From Pseudomonas juntendi (GTDB taxonomy: Bacteria > Pseudomonadota > Gammaproteobacteria > Pseudomonadales > Pseudomonadaceae), in contig NZ_BLJG01000037.1 in assembly GCF_009932375.1 (NCBI RefSeq), positions 1 through 64,000 on the forward strand: a stretch of DNA of 64,000 nucleotides, given 5' to 3'. The position numbers and the translations under genes were made by a program. Of this stretch, positions 15,225 to 24,737 are shown in pieces (within the stretch, counting starts at the first letter, position 1; each line of letters starts with the position of its first letter). The notes under the pieces were generated by a model. The model was not told the DNA's origin and searched no databases. It worked only from the letters and a program-made list of their open reading frames with translations.

Positions 15225-15285
15225 TAACTGCAAAAGCCCGGATAGAGTCAGTGGTAATTAGAGGTTCACAAAGGCGAGGTTTGCG

Positions 15286-16308
15286 ATGTCCCGCATGATC
15301 CGTTTCCACAAGTTCGGCGCTGCCGATGTGCTCCGTTGCGAGGAGCAGGCCGAACCGTCTCCCGCTGCCGACGAAGTGCAAATTCGCGTCGAGGCGGTTG
15401 GCGTCAGCTGGTATGACGTGCTCTGGCGGCAGAACCTGGCGCCCTCGCAGGCACGCTTGCCGGCCGGTATCGGCCATGAGATGGCCGGTGTGGTGACGGC
15501 GGTCGGTGAAGGGATCGAAGACATTGCCGTGGGTGACCGGGTTGCCAGTTTTCCCGCTACCAGCGCCAATGACCACCCGGTATACGGGGATGTCATCGTC
15601 CTGCCACGGACCGCGATCACACGCTATCCGCAGGTGCTTACCCCGATCGAGGCCAGCGTGCACTATACGCCGCTGCTGATTGCCTATTTCGCCTACGTGG
15701 ACCTGGCCCGGGCCAAGGCCGGGCAGACTGCCCTGGTCACCGACGCCAGCCACTGTGCTGGCCCCGCTTTCGTGCAGTTGGGCAAGGCGCTGGGGCTTAA
15801 AGTGTTCGCCGCCACCAAGGATGCCGAGCAGCGTGACTACCTGCTGGGCCTGGGCGCCGACAAGGTGATCGTCACCGAAGAGCAGGACCTGTTGATGCAG
15901 GTTGGCAAATACACTGACGGGCGCGGCGTGGACATGGTTCTGGACGGCATGGGCGGGCCGCAGATGTCGTTGCTGGGCGATGTGCTGGCACCGCGGGGCA
16001 GCCTGGTACTGTATGGCCTGCAAGGCGGCAACCAGACGCCGTTCCCAGCCTGCGCGGCCTTCCAGAAAAACATCCAGTTCTACGTGCACTGCATCGGTAA
16101 CTTCACTGGCAAGCCGGAACTGGGTATCAGCCAGGACCAGGTAGCGCTGCAGCGTGCCTTGCGTGACATCAACCAGTTCACCGCCGACCAGTTGCTGACC
16201 CCGCAGATCATCAAGGTGTACCCGTTCGAGCAGGTGGTGGAGGCGCATCGCTACATGGACCAGTGCCCCTGCGGTGGGCGCGTGGTGTTGGATATGGCGC
16301 AGCATTGA
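15286..16308 (+). CDS. Zinc-independent medium-chain oxidoreductase (quinone oxidoreductase-like)
   Basis: 340 residues of the MDR superfamily. The N-terminal GroES-like domain contains GIGHEMAGVVTAVGEGIEDI and GDRVASFP. The Rossmann half has LVTDASHCAGPAFVQLGKAL and GADKVIVTEEQDLL, then GRGVDMVLDGMGGP. The cysteine cluster of zinc alcohol dehydrogenases is absent, which fits a quinone-reductase or enal-reductase-like NAD(P)H enzyme. It is divergent from the LysR gene and followed by a good terminator, so it is probably a single-gene transcript. The substrate is unknown. Confidence 0.85.
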   Translation: MSRMIRFHKFGAADVLRCEEQAEPSPAADEVQIRVEAVGVSWYDVLWRQNLAPSQARLPAGIGHEMAGVVTAVGEGIEDIAVGDRVASFPATSANDHPVYGDVIVLPRTAITRYPQVLTPIEASVHYTPLLIAYFAYVDLARAKAGQTALVTDASHCAGPAFVQLGKALGLKVFAATKDAEQRDYLLGLGADKVIVTEEQDLLMQVGKYTDGRGVDMVLDGMGGPQMSLLGDVLAPRGSLVLYGLQGGNQTPFPACAAFQKNIQFYVHCIGNFTGKPELGISQDQVALQRALRDINQFTADQLLTPQIIKVYPFEQVVEAHRYMDQCPCGGRVVLDMAQH

Positions 16309-16326
16309 CCACTGCAGTTCACGGTG

Positions 16327-16351
16327 AACCCGGGCCAGCCCCGGGTTTTTT
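16327..16351 (+). terminator. Rho-independent terminator of the oxidoreductase gene
   Basis: Stem AACCCGGG / CCCGGGTT with a five-base loop, followed by a run of six T. It lies 18 bases after the stop. Confidence 0.85.
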
Positions 16352-16791
16352 GTGCGCGGAATAAAGTAACGTCATCGTTAAAGTGGGAATATTCCTACAA
16401 TAAAAGACGAAGCGGACTACATATAATTCATTAATTAAATGCCAATGGAAACATGCCGCCAATCATTTGCGGTTGCATGTGCGTGCTTAGAGGGTCAAGG
16501 TGAATTTGGCGCTTTGCTGAATGGTTTTTTTACCGTGATCTGTATCTTCAATTCGCTTCGCATCACTCGATAATGGCGCAATGATACTTTGTGCAAGGAG
16601 TAAGGGATGCGTACGGCTAGGCCTGAATCAGAGCATTGCAGGGGTGAATTCTTCTCCATGGCCTGGCGACAGTGAAGGCTCACGTCACTTTATTCAATTG
16701 TAGGAAGTTTCTTCTGTAAAAGCCTGGCGCAGTGTAAGCCTGAACAACTTGCTTGGGCGTGCGCCGGCGACTTGAAGTGGTGAGGTGATCC
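16352..16791. other. 440-base intergenic stretch with a palindrome and a tiny possible ORF
   Basis: AT-richer than its surroundings. It holds the perfect palindrome GGAATATTCC (16386-16395) and a well-spaced AAGGAG before a 22-codon ATG frame (16607-16675, starting MRTARPESEHCRGEFF). That frame could be a leader or small protein ahead of the next operon, but too little is available to call it. I see nothing else. Confidence 0.35.
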
Positions 16792-18180
16792 GTGACTGCT
16801 ATTCACGACCAGGCAATGCATTATATCTACCAGCAAGTACTCGAACGCTTGCTCGCCCACATGTCACAGGCGCAACGGGCCTCCTTGCAGTTGTTGATAC
16901 AACGTTTATTGGTAGCCGCAGGCGGGCCTGAATATATCGGCACCTTTCGCCTGCAGGTATTGCAAGGCAGTGACCGCCAGGGTGCGCGGCTGCTGGCGAT
17001 GTTGCGTGCTGCGCAGTTGAGCATCGCCATGCGTGCACCGGTTACTTTTCAACTGCGCGTGCTGGTGGTGAGCTTGCCGGTGGCCGGCAGCCCTACGCTG
17101 CAAGGGCTCGATCGAGGCTTCAGTGCGCTGTTCATGCAGGATGACCCGCGGGTGCAACTGCAAATGATCGAGGGGCGCGAAGTGGTGCCGTTCAGTTGCC
17201 GCCCCCGTGTGGCGTCCGAGCGCTGGTTGCCGACCAGGGAAGCGCTGCTGATGTTTGGCCACCTGATCGATGCCAGGCCAGAAGCGTTGCTGGGTAGCCG
17301 CCTGCACCTGGAACTGGCGGCGGCCGTAAGCTTCGCGCTGCAGGCTCAGGCGCCCGCCGACGCAATGGTCACCGCCTTGCCCGCAGGGCAGCGCCGCCGC
17401 TACCTGGCGTGGGCGCTGCGTAGCCAGCGCCTGGCGGGGCAACGTGGCCCTTACCTGGCGCACCATTGCCTGTCGACGCTGGCCGAGGGCCTGGCGCGCT
17501 TGCAAGGGGCCACGGGGCTGGCGCCCGGCAACCCGGCGGATCAGCCTGCGGGGGCCGCGCTCAAGGGAGGGCCGGTGCGGCTGATAGCCATTGATGACCT
17601 GCTGCCGCCGTTGCTGGGCGGGCAGCAGTTGGATGCCATGCTGGGCTGGCACTTCGCGGCGGCCGAGACGGCCTGCTCGCCGTTGGCCGCGTTCGTCGAC
17701 CCACTGGCCTTGGCCCAGTTGCAGGAACTGCGGGCGCGCAGCCTGGAGCCTCAGGCCACCCGGCCGCCCTTGAGGCTGGCGGGGGCGCCGGGCGACAGCA
17801 AGCCTGCCGACGAACCTGTGCTGCAGTTTGGCAAGGCCTATGGCCTCAGCCAGGCCCAACTGGACTGCCTGCTGTGCAAACCGTTCGCCAGGCAGGGCAA
17901 GAACCTCGAGCGTTTTCTGCGCGCTCGCCATGCCGACATGCTGGTGGCGCTGCCTTACCTGCACCGGGCCATGCAAGGCAAACCTTGCCCCGCGGCGGTC
18001 AAAGCCTGGCTGGTGAACACCAGTGGGCTATCACTGGCGCAACTGCGGGCAGTCTACGGCGGTAAGATGCCGCTACCTGCGTGGCGCCTGCTCAGTGCGT
18101 TGGCGCGCCGCGACGCGCACTTGCGGCTGTTGCCGCGCCAGGCCGCTGAACGGCGGCACAGCCCCATGAGGCAACCTTGA
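16792..18180 (+). CDS. Unknown protein coupled to a MocR-like regulator
   Basis: 462 residues starting with GTG, mostly alpha-helical and leucine/alanine/arginine rich, without signal peptide or membrane segments. The stop overlaps the start of the next gene (TGATG), so the two are translated together. Recognisable stretches (VPFSCRPRVASERWLPTREA; GKAYGLSQAQLDCLLCKPFA) match no family I know. The coupling suggests a regulatory or accessory role with the GntR/MocR protein. Confidence 0.75.
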   Translation: MTAIHDQAMHYIYQQVLERLLAHMSQAQRASLQLLIQRLLVAAGGPEYIGTFRLQVLQGSDRQGARLLAMLRAAQLSIAMRAPVTFQLRVLVVSLPVAGSPTLQGLDRGFSALFMQDDPRVQLQMIEGREVVPFSCRPRVASERWLPTREALLMFGHLIDARPEALLGSRLHLELAAAVSFALQAQAPADAMVTALPAGQRRRYLAWALRSQRLAGQRGPYLAHHCLSTLAEGLARLQGATGLAPGNPADQPAGAALKGGPVRLIAIDDLLPPLLGGQQLDAMLGWHFAAAETACSPLAAFVDPLALAQLQELRARSLEPQATRPPLRLAGAPGDSKPADEPVLQFGKAYGLSQAQLDCLLCKPFARQGKNLERFLRARHADMLVALPYLHRAMQGKPCPAAVKAWLVNTSGLSLAQLRAVYGGKMPLPAWRLLSALARRDAHLRLLPRQAAERRHSPMRQP

Positions 18181-19541
18181 TGGCGCGAACAGCGGCCGGC
18201 GAGTTCGCCTATCGGCGGGTCTACCGCTACCTGGAAGCGTTGATTGGCCAGGCGACGGCTGGTGGTCCGAACCGGCTGCCGTCCTTGCGTGAGCTGTCGC
18301 GGCGGCTGCGGGTATCGCTGGCAACGGTGCAGAGCGCCTACAGCCTGCTGGAGGAGGAGGGTCGCGTGCACTGCCTGCCACGCTCGGGCTATTTCGTTCG
18401 CCTGGCTGACCTGCCGCAAGGTGGCATGCCCCGGCAGGCGCCCCTGCCCGCACAACCGTTGCTGGAGCGCGCCTTGTTCAGCCACGAGCGGCGCCTGGCC
18501 CGCCAGCGCGAGCGCGGCGCTGGCCCTTGGGAAGTGCAGGGCAGTGCGCGCCTGCGCGACGCGCTGGCGGAGCGTTACACCCGTTGCTCGCGCCAGTACT
18601 GGCGGGCCGATGACGTTCAGTTGGCCCCGGATGTGCCGGCGTTGCTGGAAACGCTGCTTGCAGCGCTGGCCCTGCCAAGGGGCACCACGGTGCTGGTACA
18701 GTCGCCCTGTTGCGGGCACGTGCTGCGTGCTTTGGCGCGCGCTGGCATGCGGGTGTTGGAGGTGCCACCCGATCCACGTGGCAACCCGGACCTGCAGGCC
18801 GTGGCCAGGCTGTTGGGCTGCGAGCCGGTCCGCCTGCTGGTGATGCCGTCCTGCCTTGGCCTGCCGCAAGGGCGGCTGGTCTCCCTGCATTACCAGCAGC
18901 AGCTTGGCCTGCTGTTGAGCCAGCACAGCGTATGGCTGCTGGAGAACGACCTGGACAGCGAGCTTTGCTACGGCGGCCCACCCGCGACCCGCCTGCGCGA
19001 TTGGGTCGATCCGCGCAGGTTGATGATCATGGGGGCGTTCGAGGCTGCAGTAGGGCCCGAAGCGCCGTATGCCTACGTACTGAGCCTGGATACCGCCCTG
19101 GCCAAGGCGTTCTGCGAGCGGGCGTTCCGCCTTGCGCCGCTGCGGCTGCTGGCGCTGGCCCACCTGTTGGCCAAGGGCGATATCGAAGCGCAACTGGTGG
19201 CGTTGCGCAGCAACCTGCAGCAGCGCACGCAAAACCTCGCCTGCGCGCTGACCGCCCAGTTTGCCCAGCGGGTGGTGCTGGAGCCCCCGCAAGGCGGGCG
19301 CATGCTGTGGGTGCGCTTCGAGCAGCCGCTGGCCTGGGATGCCATTGCCACGGCCTTGGCAGGTTGCGCATTGCATGCATTGCCGGGGGAACAGTTCAGC
19401 TTGCACGGCCGCTACCGGCAGCACCTGGCGCTGATGTGGCTGGGCGACTGCCCAGGCGACCTGCAACAAGCCGTGCAGCGCCTGGCCCAGGCGCTGGAAC
19501 TTCGCCGCAGGCGGGTACGGCGGTTCCCCGCTGAATCATAG
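18180..19541 (+). CDS. GntR/MocR-like regulator with degenerate aminotransferase domain
   Basis: 453 residues. N-terminal GntR winged HTH (residues about 8-75: RLPSLRELSRRLRVSLATVQ, SAYSLLEEEGRVHCLPRSGY) followed by a fold-type-I aminotransferase-like domain (LLVMPSCLGLPQGRLV, WLLENDLDSELCYGG). In MocR regulators a lysine in a GSFSK-like motif binds PLP. The corresponding position here reads LMIMGAFEAAVGPEAP, with no lysine, so PLP would have to bind non-covalently or not at all. ATG is preferred over the TTG three bases earlier. It is coupled to the unknown gene upstream. Confidence 0.8.
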   Translation: MARTAAGEFAYRRVYRYLEALIGQATAGGPNRLPSLRELSRRLRVSLATVQSAYSLLEEEGRVHCLPRSGYFVRLADLPQGGMPRQAPLPAQPLLERALFSHERRLARQRERGAGPWEVQGSARLRDALAERYTRCSRQYWRADDVQLAPDVPALLETLLAALALPRGTTVLVQSPCCGHVLRALARAGMRVLEVPPDPRGNPDLQAVARLLGCEPVRLLVMPSCLGLPQGRLVSLHYQQQLGLLLSQHSVWLLENDLDSELCYGGPPATRLRDWVDPRRLMIMGAFEAAVGPEAPYAYVLSLDTALAKAFCERAFRLAPLRLLALAHLLAKGDIEAQLVALRSNLQQRTQNLACALTAQFAQRVVLEPPQGGRMLWVRFEQPLAWDAIATALAGCALHALPGEQFSLHGRYRQHLALMWLGDCPGDLQQAVQRLAQALELRRRRVRRFPAES

Positions 19542-19636
19542 GGCACTGCATGCCCAAGGGCGCGATCGCGGCCGTTCTTGCAGGGGCGAGCTGACCCACG
19601 GCACTTGCCAGGCTCCTGGGTCTGTATGTATAACCA

Positions 19637-21316
19637 GTGCCTTGTTTCCGCTACCTGACCCAGCCCGTGATTGCCCATTCCGTCGACGACCCGTTCTATT
19701 ACCTGCACAACTTCCGCCAGGTACTGCTGTGGGTCGAACAGCGCTACCAGGACCTGCTCGATGAACAGGAACTGGCGTTCATCCATGCCTTCGGCCAACT
19801 GAGCGCGCCAGCCCAGGCCTTGATGGTGCGCATGGTGATGCGCAAGGGCGAACTGTTTCGCAGCGACCGCCTCGTCTATGAGGAAATAGGCGACACCGAA
19901 CTCGCCCTGCAGCCACTCAAGGCCCTGGGCTGGGTCCGCGAGCCCGAGCAACTGCACTTGGAGCAACTGTTCGCCTTGCTGCGCAAAGACGAGCTGGCGT
20001 GCTGTTTCGCCGCCCAATTGAGCCGCCCGCGTGCCGCCAAGCATGACTTGCTGGCCCAGCTGCAGCCACTGCAACTGGCCGCCCGGTCTCTGGCCGAGTG
20101 GTACCCGGGCAGTGAGTTGCGCATCTTGCAGTGGTGCCTGCAACCGCTCTGCGACCGCATGCGGCTGCTGTTCTTCGGCAACCTCTACCAGGACTGGTCA
20201 GAGTTCGTGCTTGCCGACCTGGGGCTGCTGCGCTACGAGCAGGTGCCCTTCAGCGCCGATTCGCGTGCCCTGCAGCAACGCGCCGATATCGACCTGGCCA
20301 TGGTGCTGCATGAGTGTGCCGAGCGCCTGGAGCAGGGCGAACACCCTCAGTCGGTAATCGCGGCAATACAGCACCTGCACTGCGACAACCCTTGGCTGGC
20401 CCGGCGCCGTGCGCGGTTGCAGTTCGCCCTGGGCCAGCAATGCGAGCGCCTGGGTGACTGGGACCAGGCCATGGCGGTTTATGCGCAGTGCAGCCATGCC
20501 CAGGCGCGTATTCGCCAGGTGCGGGTGCTGGAGCGCAGCGAACGTTGGCCGCAGGCCCATGCCCTGGCGTTGCAACTGGCAGCGGCACCGGCCAATGCAC
20601 TGGAGGTCCAGGCGCTGGAGCGTATGTTGCCACGCCTGGCGCGCAAGCTCGGTGGCCCGCCACAGCGCCGCCAGCGCGTGGCGCCGCTGGCACTGATCGA
20701 ACTGGAATTGCCCCGTAAGCACGCCGCGCTAGGCGTTGAAGAGGCCGTGCGCCAGCACCTGGCCGCCGAGGGCGGGCAAGCCTATTATGTGGAGAACACG
20801 CTGTTCAACAGCCTGTTTGGCCTGCTGTGCTGGGAGGCGATCTTCGCCCCTGTGCCTGGCGCGTTCTTCAACCCGTTCCAGGCCGCGCCGCAGGACCTGC
20901 ACGACAGCGACTTCCAGCAGCGCCGTAGTGCCCTGTTCGAGCAATGCCTGGCGCGGCTCGACGATGGTAGCCACCACCAGGCGATCCTGGATTGCTATGC
21001 AGCCAAACACGGGCTGCAGTCACCGTTCGTGTTCTGGTCGATGCTCAGCGAGGCGCTGCTGCAGCAGGCCCTGGCCTGCCTGCCGGCTGCGCAGTTGAAG
21101 CACTGCTTCGTGCGCCTGCTGCAGGACATTCGCAGCAACCGTGCGGGCATGCCCGACCTTATCCAGTTCTGGCCCGAGCAGGGGCGTTATCGCATGGTCG
21201 AGGTCAAAGGCCCCGGTGACCGCCTGCAGGACAACCAGTTGCGCTGGCTGGCATTCTGCCAGGAGCACGGCCTGCCCGTCGCGGTCTGCCATGTGCGTTG
21301 GAGTGACGCCGCTTGA
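19637..21316 (+). CDS. FAN1-type structure-specific nuclease (VRR-NUC domain)
   Basis: About 559 residues, GTG start. The C-terminus carries the VRR-NUC (PD-(D/E)XK) signature: GMPDLIQFW followed by YRMVEVKGPGDRLQDNQLRW (residues about 503-535), giving D, E-x-K and Q. The N-terminal DDPFYYLHNFRQVLLW and a TPR-like middle match the bacterial FAN1 layout, which in P. aeruginosa cuts 5' flaps and can act on interstrand crosslinks. The stop overlaps the start of the helicase gene, so both are probably made together as a repair pair. Confidence 0.85.
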   Translation: MPCFRYLTQPVIAHSVDDPFYYLHNFRQVLLWVEQRYQDLLDEQELAFIHAFGQLSAPAQALMVRMVMRKGELFRSDRLVYEEIGDTELALQPLKALGWVREPEQLHLEQLFALLRKDELACCFAAQLSRPRAAKHDLLAQLQPLQLAARSLAEWYPGSELRILQWCLQPLCDRMRLLFFGNLYQDWSEFVLADLGLLRYEQVPFSADSRALQQRADIDLAMVLHECAERLEQGEHPQSVIAAIQHLHCDNPWLARRRARLQFALGQQCERLGDWDQAMAVYAQCSHAQARIRQVRVLERSERWPQAHALALQLAAAPANALEVQALERMLPRLARKLGGPPQRRQRVAPLALIELELPRKHAALGVEEAVRQHLAAEGGQAYYVENTLFNSLFGLLCWEAIFAPVPGAFFNPFQAAPQDLHDSDFQQRRSALFEQCLARLDDGSHHQAILDCYAAKHGLQSPFVFWSMLSEALLQQALACLPAAQLKHCFVRLLQDIRSNRAGMPDLIQFWPEQGRYRMVEVKGPGDRLQDNQLRWLAFCQEHGLPVAVCHVRWSDAA

Positions 21317-23580
21317 GCTACAGCGTGGCGGTGCGTGCCTTGTGCGAGTTCAGTGCCAAGGTCGGCGACCTCGACCTGCGCTTCACGCCGTCGCCCACCG
21401 CCCAGGAGGGCATCAAGGGCCACCAGCGGGTAGTGGCCCGGCGTGCGGCCGGCTACGAGTCGGAAATTACCCTGGAGGGCCAGTTTGAAGGCCTTCGGGT
21501 GCGGGGGCGTGCCGACGGGTACGACCCTGCCTGCAACCGGCTGGAAGAGATCAAGACCCACCGTGGCGACCTGGCCCGGCAACCGGCCAACCACCGCCAG
21601 CTGCACTGGGCGCAGGCCAAGGTGTACGGCTGGCTGATGTGCCAGGCCCGGCAACTGGCGAGCATCGAGGTGGCTTTGGTGTACCTGGACGTCGACAGCG
21701 ATAGCCAGACCCTGTTCAGTGAGCACTGCACGGCCGCTGAGTTGCAGGCATTCTTCCAGGTCCAGTGCCAGCGCTTTCTGGGCTGGGCCCAGTTCCAGCA
21801 GCAGCGCCTTTGCGAACGTGACCACGGCCTTCAGGCGCTGCGCTTTCCCTACCCAGCGTTCCGCCAAGGCCAACGGCAACTGGCAGAAACCCTGTACAAG
21901 GCGGTGAGCACTGGCCGTTGCCTGATGGCCCAGGCCAGCACCGGCATCGGCAAGACCTTGGGTACCTTGTTTCCGTTGCTCAAAGCCATGGTGCCCCAGC
22001 AACTGGACAAACTGTTCTTTCTCACGGCCAAGACCCCGGGCCGGGCGCTGGCCCTGGATGCCATGCGCCAGATCACCACGGGCGATACCCAGCCTGGGTT
22101 ACGCACCCTGGAACTGATCGCTCGCGACAAAGCCTGCGAGTACCCGGACAAAGCCTGCCATGGCGAGTCCTGCCCGCTGGCGGCCGGCTTCTACGACCGC
22201 TTGCCGGCCGCGCGCACGGCCGCTGCGGCCGTGCCGATTCTGGACCGTACCCAGCTGCGCGAAGTGGCCTTGGCGCATCAGGTGTGCCCTTACTACCTGG
22301 GCCAGGAGATGGCCCGCTGGGCCGACGTTCTGGTTGCCGATTACAACTATTACTTCGACGCCCACGCCTTGCTGTTCGGGCTGACACAGCTCAACCAGTG
22401 GCGGGTCGCGGTTCTGGTCGACGAGGCTCACAACCTGGTCGAGCGCGGGCGGGGCATGTACAGCGCCAGCCTCGATCAGGGGCAGTTGCTGGCGTTGCGC
22501 CAAAGCAAACCCCATGGGCTGGGCAGTGCGCTGGACCGCCTGAACCGCCAGTGGAACGCCCTGTACAAGGAGCAACGGGCACCGTACCAGGCCAGCGAAG
22601 CGCTGCCGCATGACCTGTTGCGCGCCCTGCAGCAGTGCATCGGGCTGATCCAGGAGCAGATGAACCAGGCGCCCACGCACATCGACCCGCAGGTGCTGCA
22701 GTTCTTCTACCAGGCCTTGCAGTTCAGCCGGGTAGCCGAACTGTTCGACGAGCATTTCCTGTTCGATATCAGCCAGCGCCAAGGGCCGCGCAAGCGCCGG
22801 CTGGCGACCTTGTGCCTGCGCAATGTCACCCCGGCTCGGCTGCTGGCACCGCGCATGCGCGCGGCGCGCAGTGTCACCCTGTTCTCTGCCACGCTGAGCC
22901 CGCGGCAGTTCTACAGCGACCTGCTGGGCATGCCGGCCGATACGGCGTGGCTGGAAGTGGCAGCGCCGTTTCGTGCCGAACAACTGCAGGTGCGCATTGC
23001 CAGCCAGGTGTCTACCCGGTACCAGCAGCGCCAGGCTTCGCTGGCGCCGATCGTCGAGTTGATTGCCCGGCAGTATGAGCGCCAGCCGGGTAATTACCTG
23101 GCGTTCTTCAGCAGTTTTGAGTACCTGCAGCAGGTCGCCGGGCTGCTGGCCGAGCGCTACGCGCAGATCCCATTGTGGGCCCAGGCCCCGGGCATGGACG
23201 AAGCGGCGCGGCAGGCGTTCCTCGACCGCTTTGTCGCCGACGGCCAAGGCATCGGCTTTGCCGTGCTGGGTGGTGCGTTCGGTGAAGGGGTGGACTTGCC
23301 GGGCACCCGCCTGATCGGCGCCTTCGTCGCCACGCTCGGGCTGCCCCAGGTCAACCCGGTCAACGAGCAGTTCAAGCAGCGCCTGGGTCGGCAATTTGGC
23401 GCGGGTTTCGATTATGCCTATCTCTACCCCGGGGTGCGCAAAGTGATCCAGGCAGCGGGGAGGGTGATCCGGGGGGACCAGGACCGTGGCGTACTGGTAT
23501 TGATCGATGAGCGTTTCGCCGAGCCGAGGGTGCAGCAGATGTTCCCGGGCTGGTGGCCGCAAGGTCAGCAGTGTACCTGA
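21313..23580 (+). CDS. Cas4/RecB-like nuclease-XPD/DinG-family helicase fusion
   Basis: 755 residues. The N-terminal 170 residues have the PD-(D/E)XK pattern GRADGYD and LEEIKTHRGD with QLHWAQAKVY, as in RecB/Cas4 nucleases. The rest is an XPD/DinG-type SF2 helicase: Walker A ASTGIGKT (about 208-215), four cysteines between C-x6-C-x4-C and a later C (CEYPDKACHGESCPLA) expected to hold an Fe-S cluster, DEAH (about 370), and C-terminal GEGVDLPGTRLIGAF and QAAGRVIRGDQDRG. It overlaps the FAN1 gene by four bases, so joint action in DNA repair is likely. Confidence 0.85.
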   Translation: MSYSVAVRALCEFSAKVGDLDLRFTPSPTAQEGIKGHQRVVARRAAGYESEITLEGQFEGLRVRGRADGYDPACNRLEEIKTHRGDLARQPANHRQLHWAQAKVYGWLMCQARQLASIEVALVYLDVDSDSQTLFSEHCTAAELQAFFQVQCQRFLGWAQFQQQRLCERDHGLQALRFPYPAFRQGQRQLAETLYKAVSTGRCLMAQASTGIGKTLGTLFPLLKAMVPQQLDKLFFLTAKTPGRALALDAMRQITTGDTQPGLRTLELIARDKACEYPDKACHGESCPLAAGFYDRLPAARTAAAAVPILDRTQLREVALAHQVCPYYLGQEMARWADVLVADYNYYFDAHALLFGLTQLNQWRVAVLVDEAHNLVERGRGMYSASLDQGQLLALRQSKPHGLGSALDRLNRQWNALYKEQRAPYQASEALPHDLLRALQQCIGLIQEQMNQAPTHIDPQVLQFFYQALQFSRVAELFDEHFLFDISQRQGPRKRRLATLCLRNVTPARLLAPRMRAARSVTLFSATLSPRQFYSDLLGMPADTAWLEVAAPFRAEQLQVRIASQVSTRYQQRQASLAPIVELIARQYERQPGNYLAFFSSFEYLQQVAGLLAERYAQIPLWAQAPGMDEAARQAFLDRFVADGQGIGFAVLGGAFGEGVDLPGTRLIGAFVATLGLPQVNPVNEQFKQRLGRQFGAGFDYAYLYPGVRKVIQAAGRVIRGDQDRGVLVLIDERFAEPRVQQMFPGWWPQGQQCT

Positions 23581-23822
23581 CCGCTGCGTTCAGCACCTGG
23601 CACTGCGCAGGCAGGCCCAAGGTCGTTCAGGGGGCTCGATTGGGGTAAGATCACCTTCCATGCCTGATACAAAGTCCTTGTATATCAAGGTGATGGCACT
23701 GTCTTGGGCCAGAATGGCCCGACCGTTAGTTTGTCATGCAGACTCGCTGGCATGCCGTTTTGATTTGCTCCAGCGTCGGCCCGCTGTGCTGCCGGCCAAC
23801 GCCCCGCTACAGGATTCACGTT

Positions 23823-24737
23823 TTGTCCGACCTCTCGAAAAATCCGCTGCTGCAGTACATGGCCCGCCTGGCCCCATCCAGCCAGCAAACCATGCGCTAC
23901 ATCCTTCAGGACGCCGCCGACCGCTTGGGGTTCGTCGACTGCAATATCGTCGACGTTCCCTGGCATCGGCTCGAGCCCGGCCATGTGATCGCTCTGGTGG
24001 CTGCCCTGCGGGCCGATGGTTACGCGCCGAACAGCTCTTCGCTGTACGTCAACGCCATCCGTGGGGTGATGAACGAGGCCTGGCGCCAGGGCCTGATCGA
24101 CCACGAGCAGTTGCTACGCATCCGCGAGGTCAAGCCGGCAACCGGCACCCGCCTGCCGCCCGGGCGCAACCTGCGGCGTAGCCTGATTCGCGAACTGATG
24201 GACGTGTGCGCTGCCGACCCGCGGCCGCAAGGGGTGCGCGATGCGGCGATCATTGCCTTGCTGTATGGCACAGGCATGCGCAAGTCGGAATCGGTCGACA
24301 TCGACCTTGCCCAGGTTGATTTCGCCGCGCGCAGCCTGCAAGTGGTGGGCAAGGGCAACCACCAGTTGATCAAGTACGCGCCGCCTTGGGCGTTCGAGAA
24401 GCTGCAGGCGTGGCTCGACCTGCGTCGCCAGGCCCTGCCGGCCGGTGCCGAAGATGACCCGTTCCTGTTCAACCGCATCCGCCGCGGCAACCACATCACC
24501 CGGGCGCGTATCACCAAGCATGCCATCTACTACATCGCCCGCCAGCGCGGCGCGCAGGTGGGGGTCAAGATCATGCCGCACGACTTCCGCCGCGCGTTCA
24601 TCACCCGGGTGATCGAGGAGCACGACCTGTCGATTGCACAGAAGCTGGCACACCATGCCAACATCCAGACCACGGCGATCTACGACCGGCGTGACGACAA
24701 CGAACGCCGCCGTGCGGTAGACCGTTTCGACTACTGA
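23823..24737 (+). CDS. Tyrosine site-specific recombinase (orphan XerC/D-like)
   Basis: 304 residues if started at TTG 23823 (LSDLSKNPLLQYMARLAPSS); ATG 23862 would remove 13 residues. The catalytic set is complete: R153 in YGTGMRKSE, a lysine in VGKGN, H253-DF-R256, the HHAN histidine and Y287 in IYDRRDD. A SAM-like core-binding domain occupies residues 1-110. It is not beside an att site or element genes that I can see, and it lies 9.6 kb from the lysR 3' end, so it is probably resident and not the missing integrase of the left element. Confidence 0.85.
   Translation: MSDLSKNPLLQYMARLAPSSQQTMRYILQDAADRLGFVDCNIVDVPWHRLEPGHVIALVAALRADGYAPNSSSLYVNAIRGVMNEAWRQGLIDHEQLLRIREVKPATGTRLPPGRNLRRSLIRELMDVCAADPRPQGVRDAAIIALLYGTGMRKSESVDIDLAQVDFAARSLQVVGKGNHQLIKYAPPWAFEKLQAWLDLRRQALPAGAEDDPFLFNRIRRGNHITRARITKHAIYYIARQRGAQVGVKIMPHDFRRAFITRVIEEHDLSIAQKLAHHANIQTTAIYDRRDDNERRRAVDRFDY

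Noticed and set aside
16906-17976. A 356-codon frame opposite the unknown gene before the MocR-like regulator
   Set aside because: Gln/Arg-rich low-information translation; the plus-strand frame is longer, coupled to the next gene and better in codon use.
22099-23562. A 487-codon frame opposite the XPD-like helicase
   Set aside because: Shadow frame; the plus strand carries complete helicase motifs.
21313-23580. The Cas4-like nuclease domain as evidence of a CRISPR system
   Set aside because: No repeat-spacer array and no cas1, cas2 or effector genes are present; it is fused to an XPD-type helicase beside FAN1.
23823-24737. The tyrosine recombinase as the integrase of the 3.8-14.2 kb element
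   Set aside because: It lies 9.6 kb outside the right boundary beyond apparently resident genes and has no repeat beside it.
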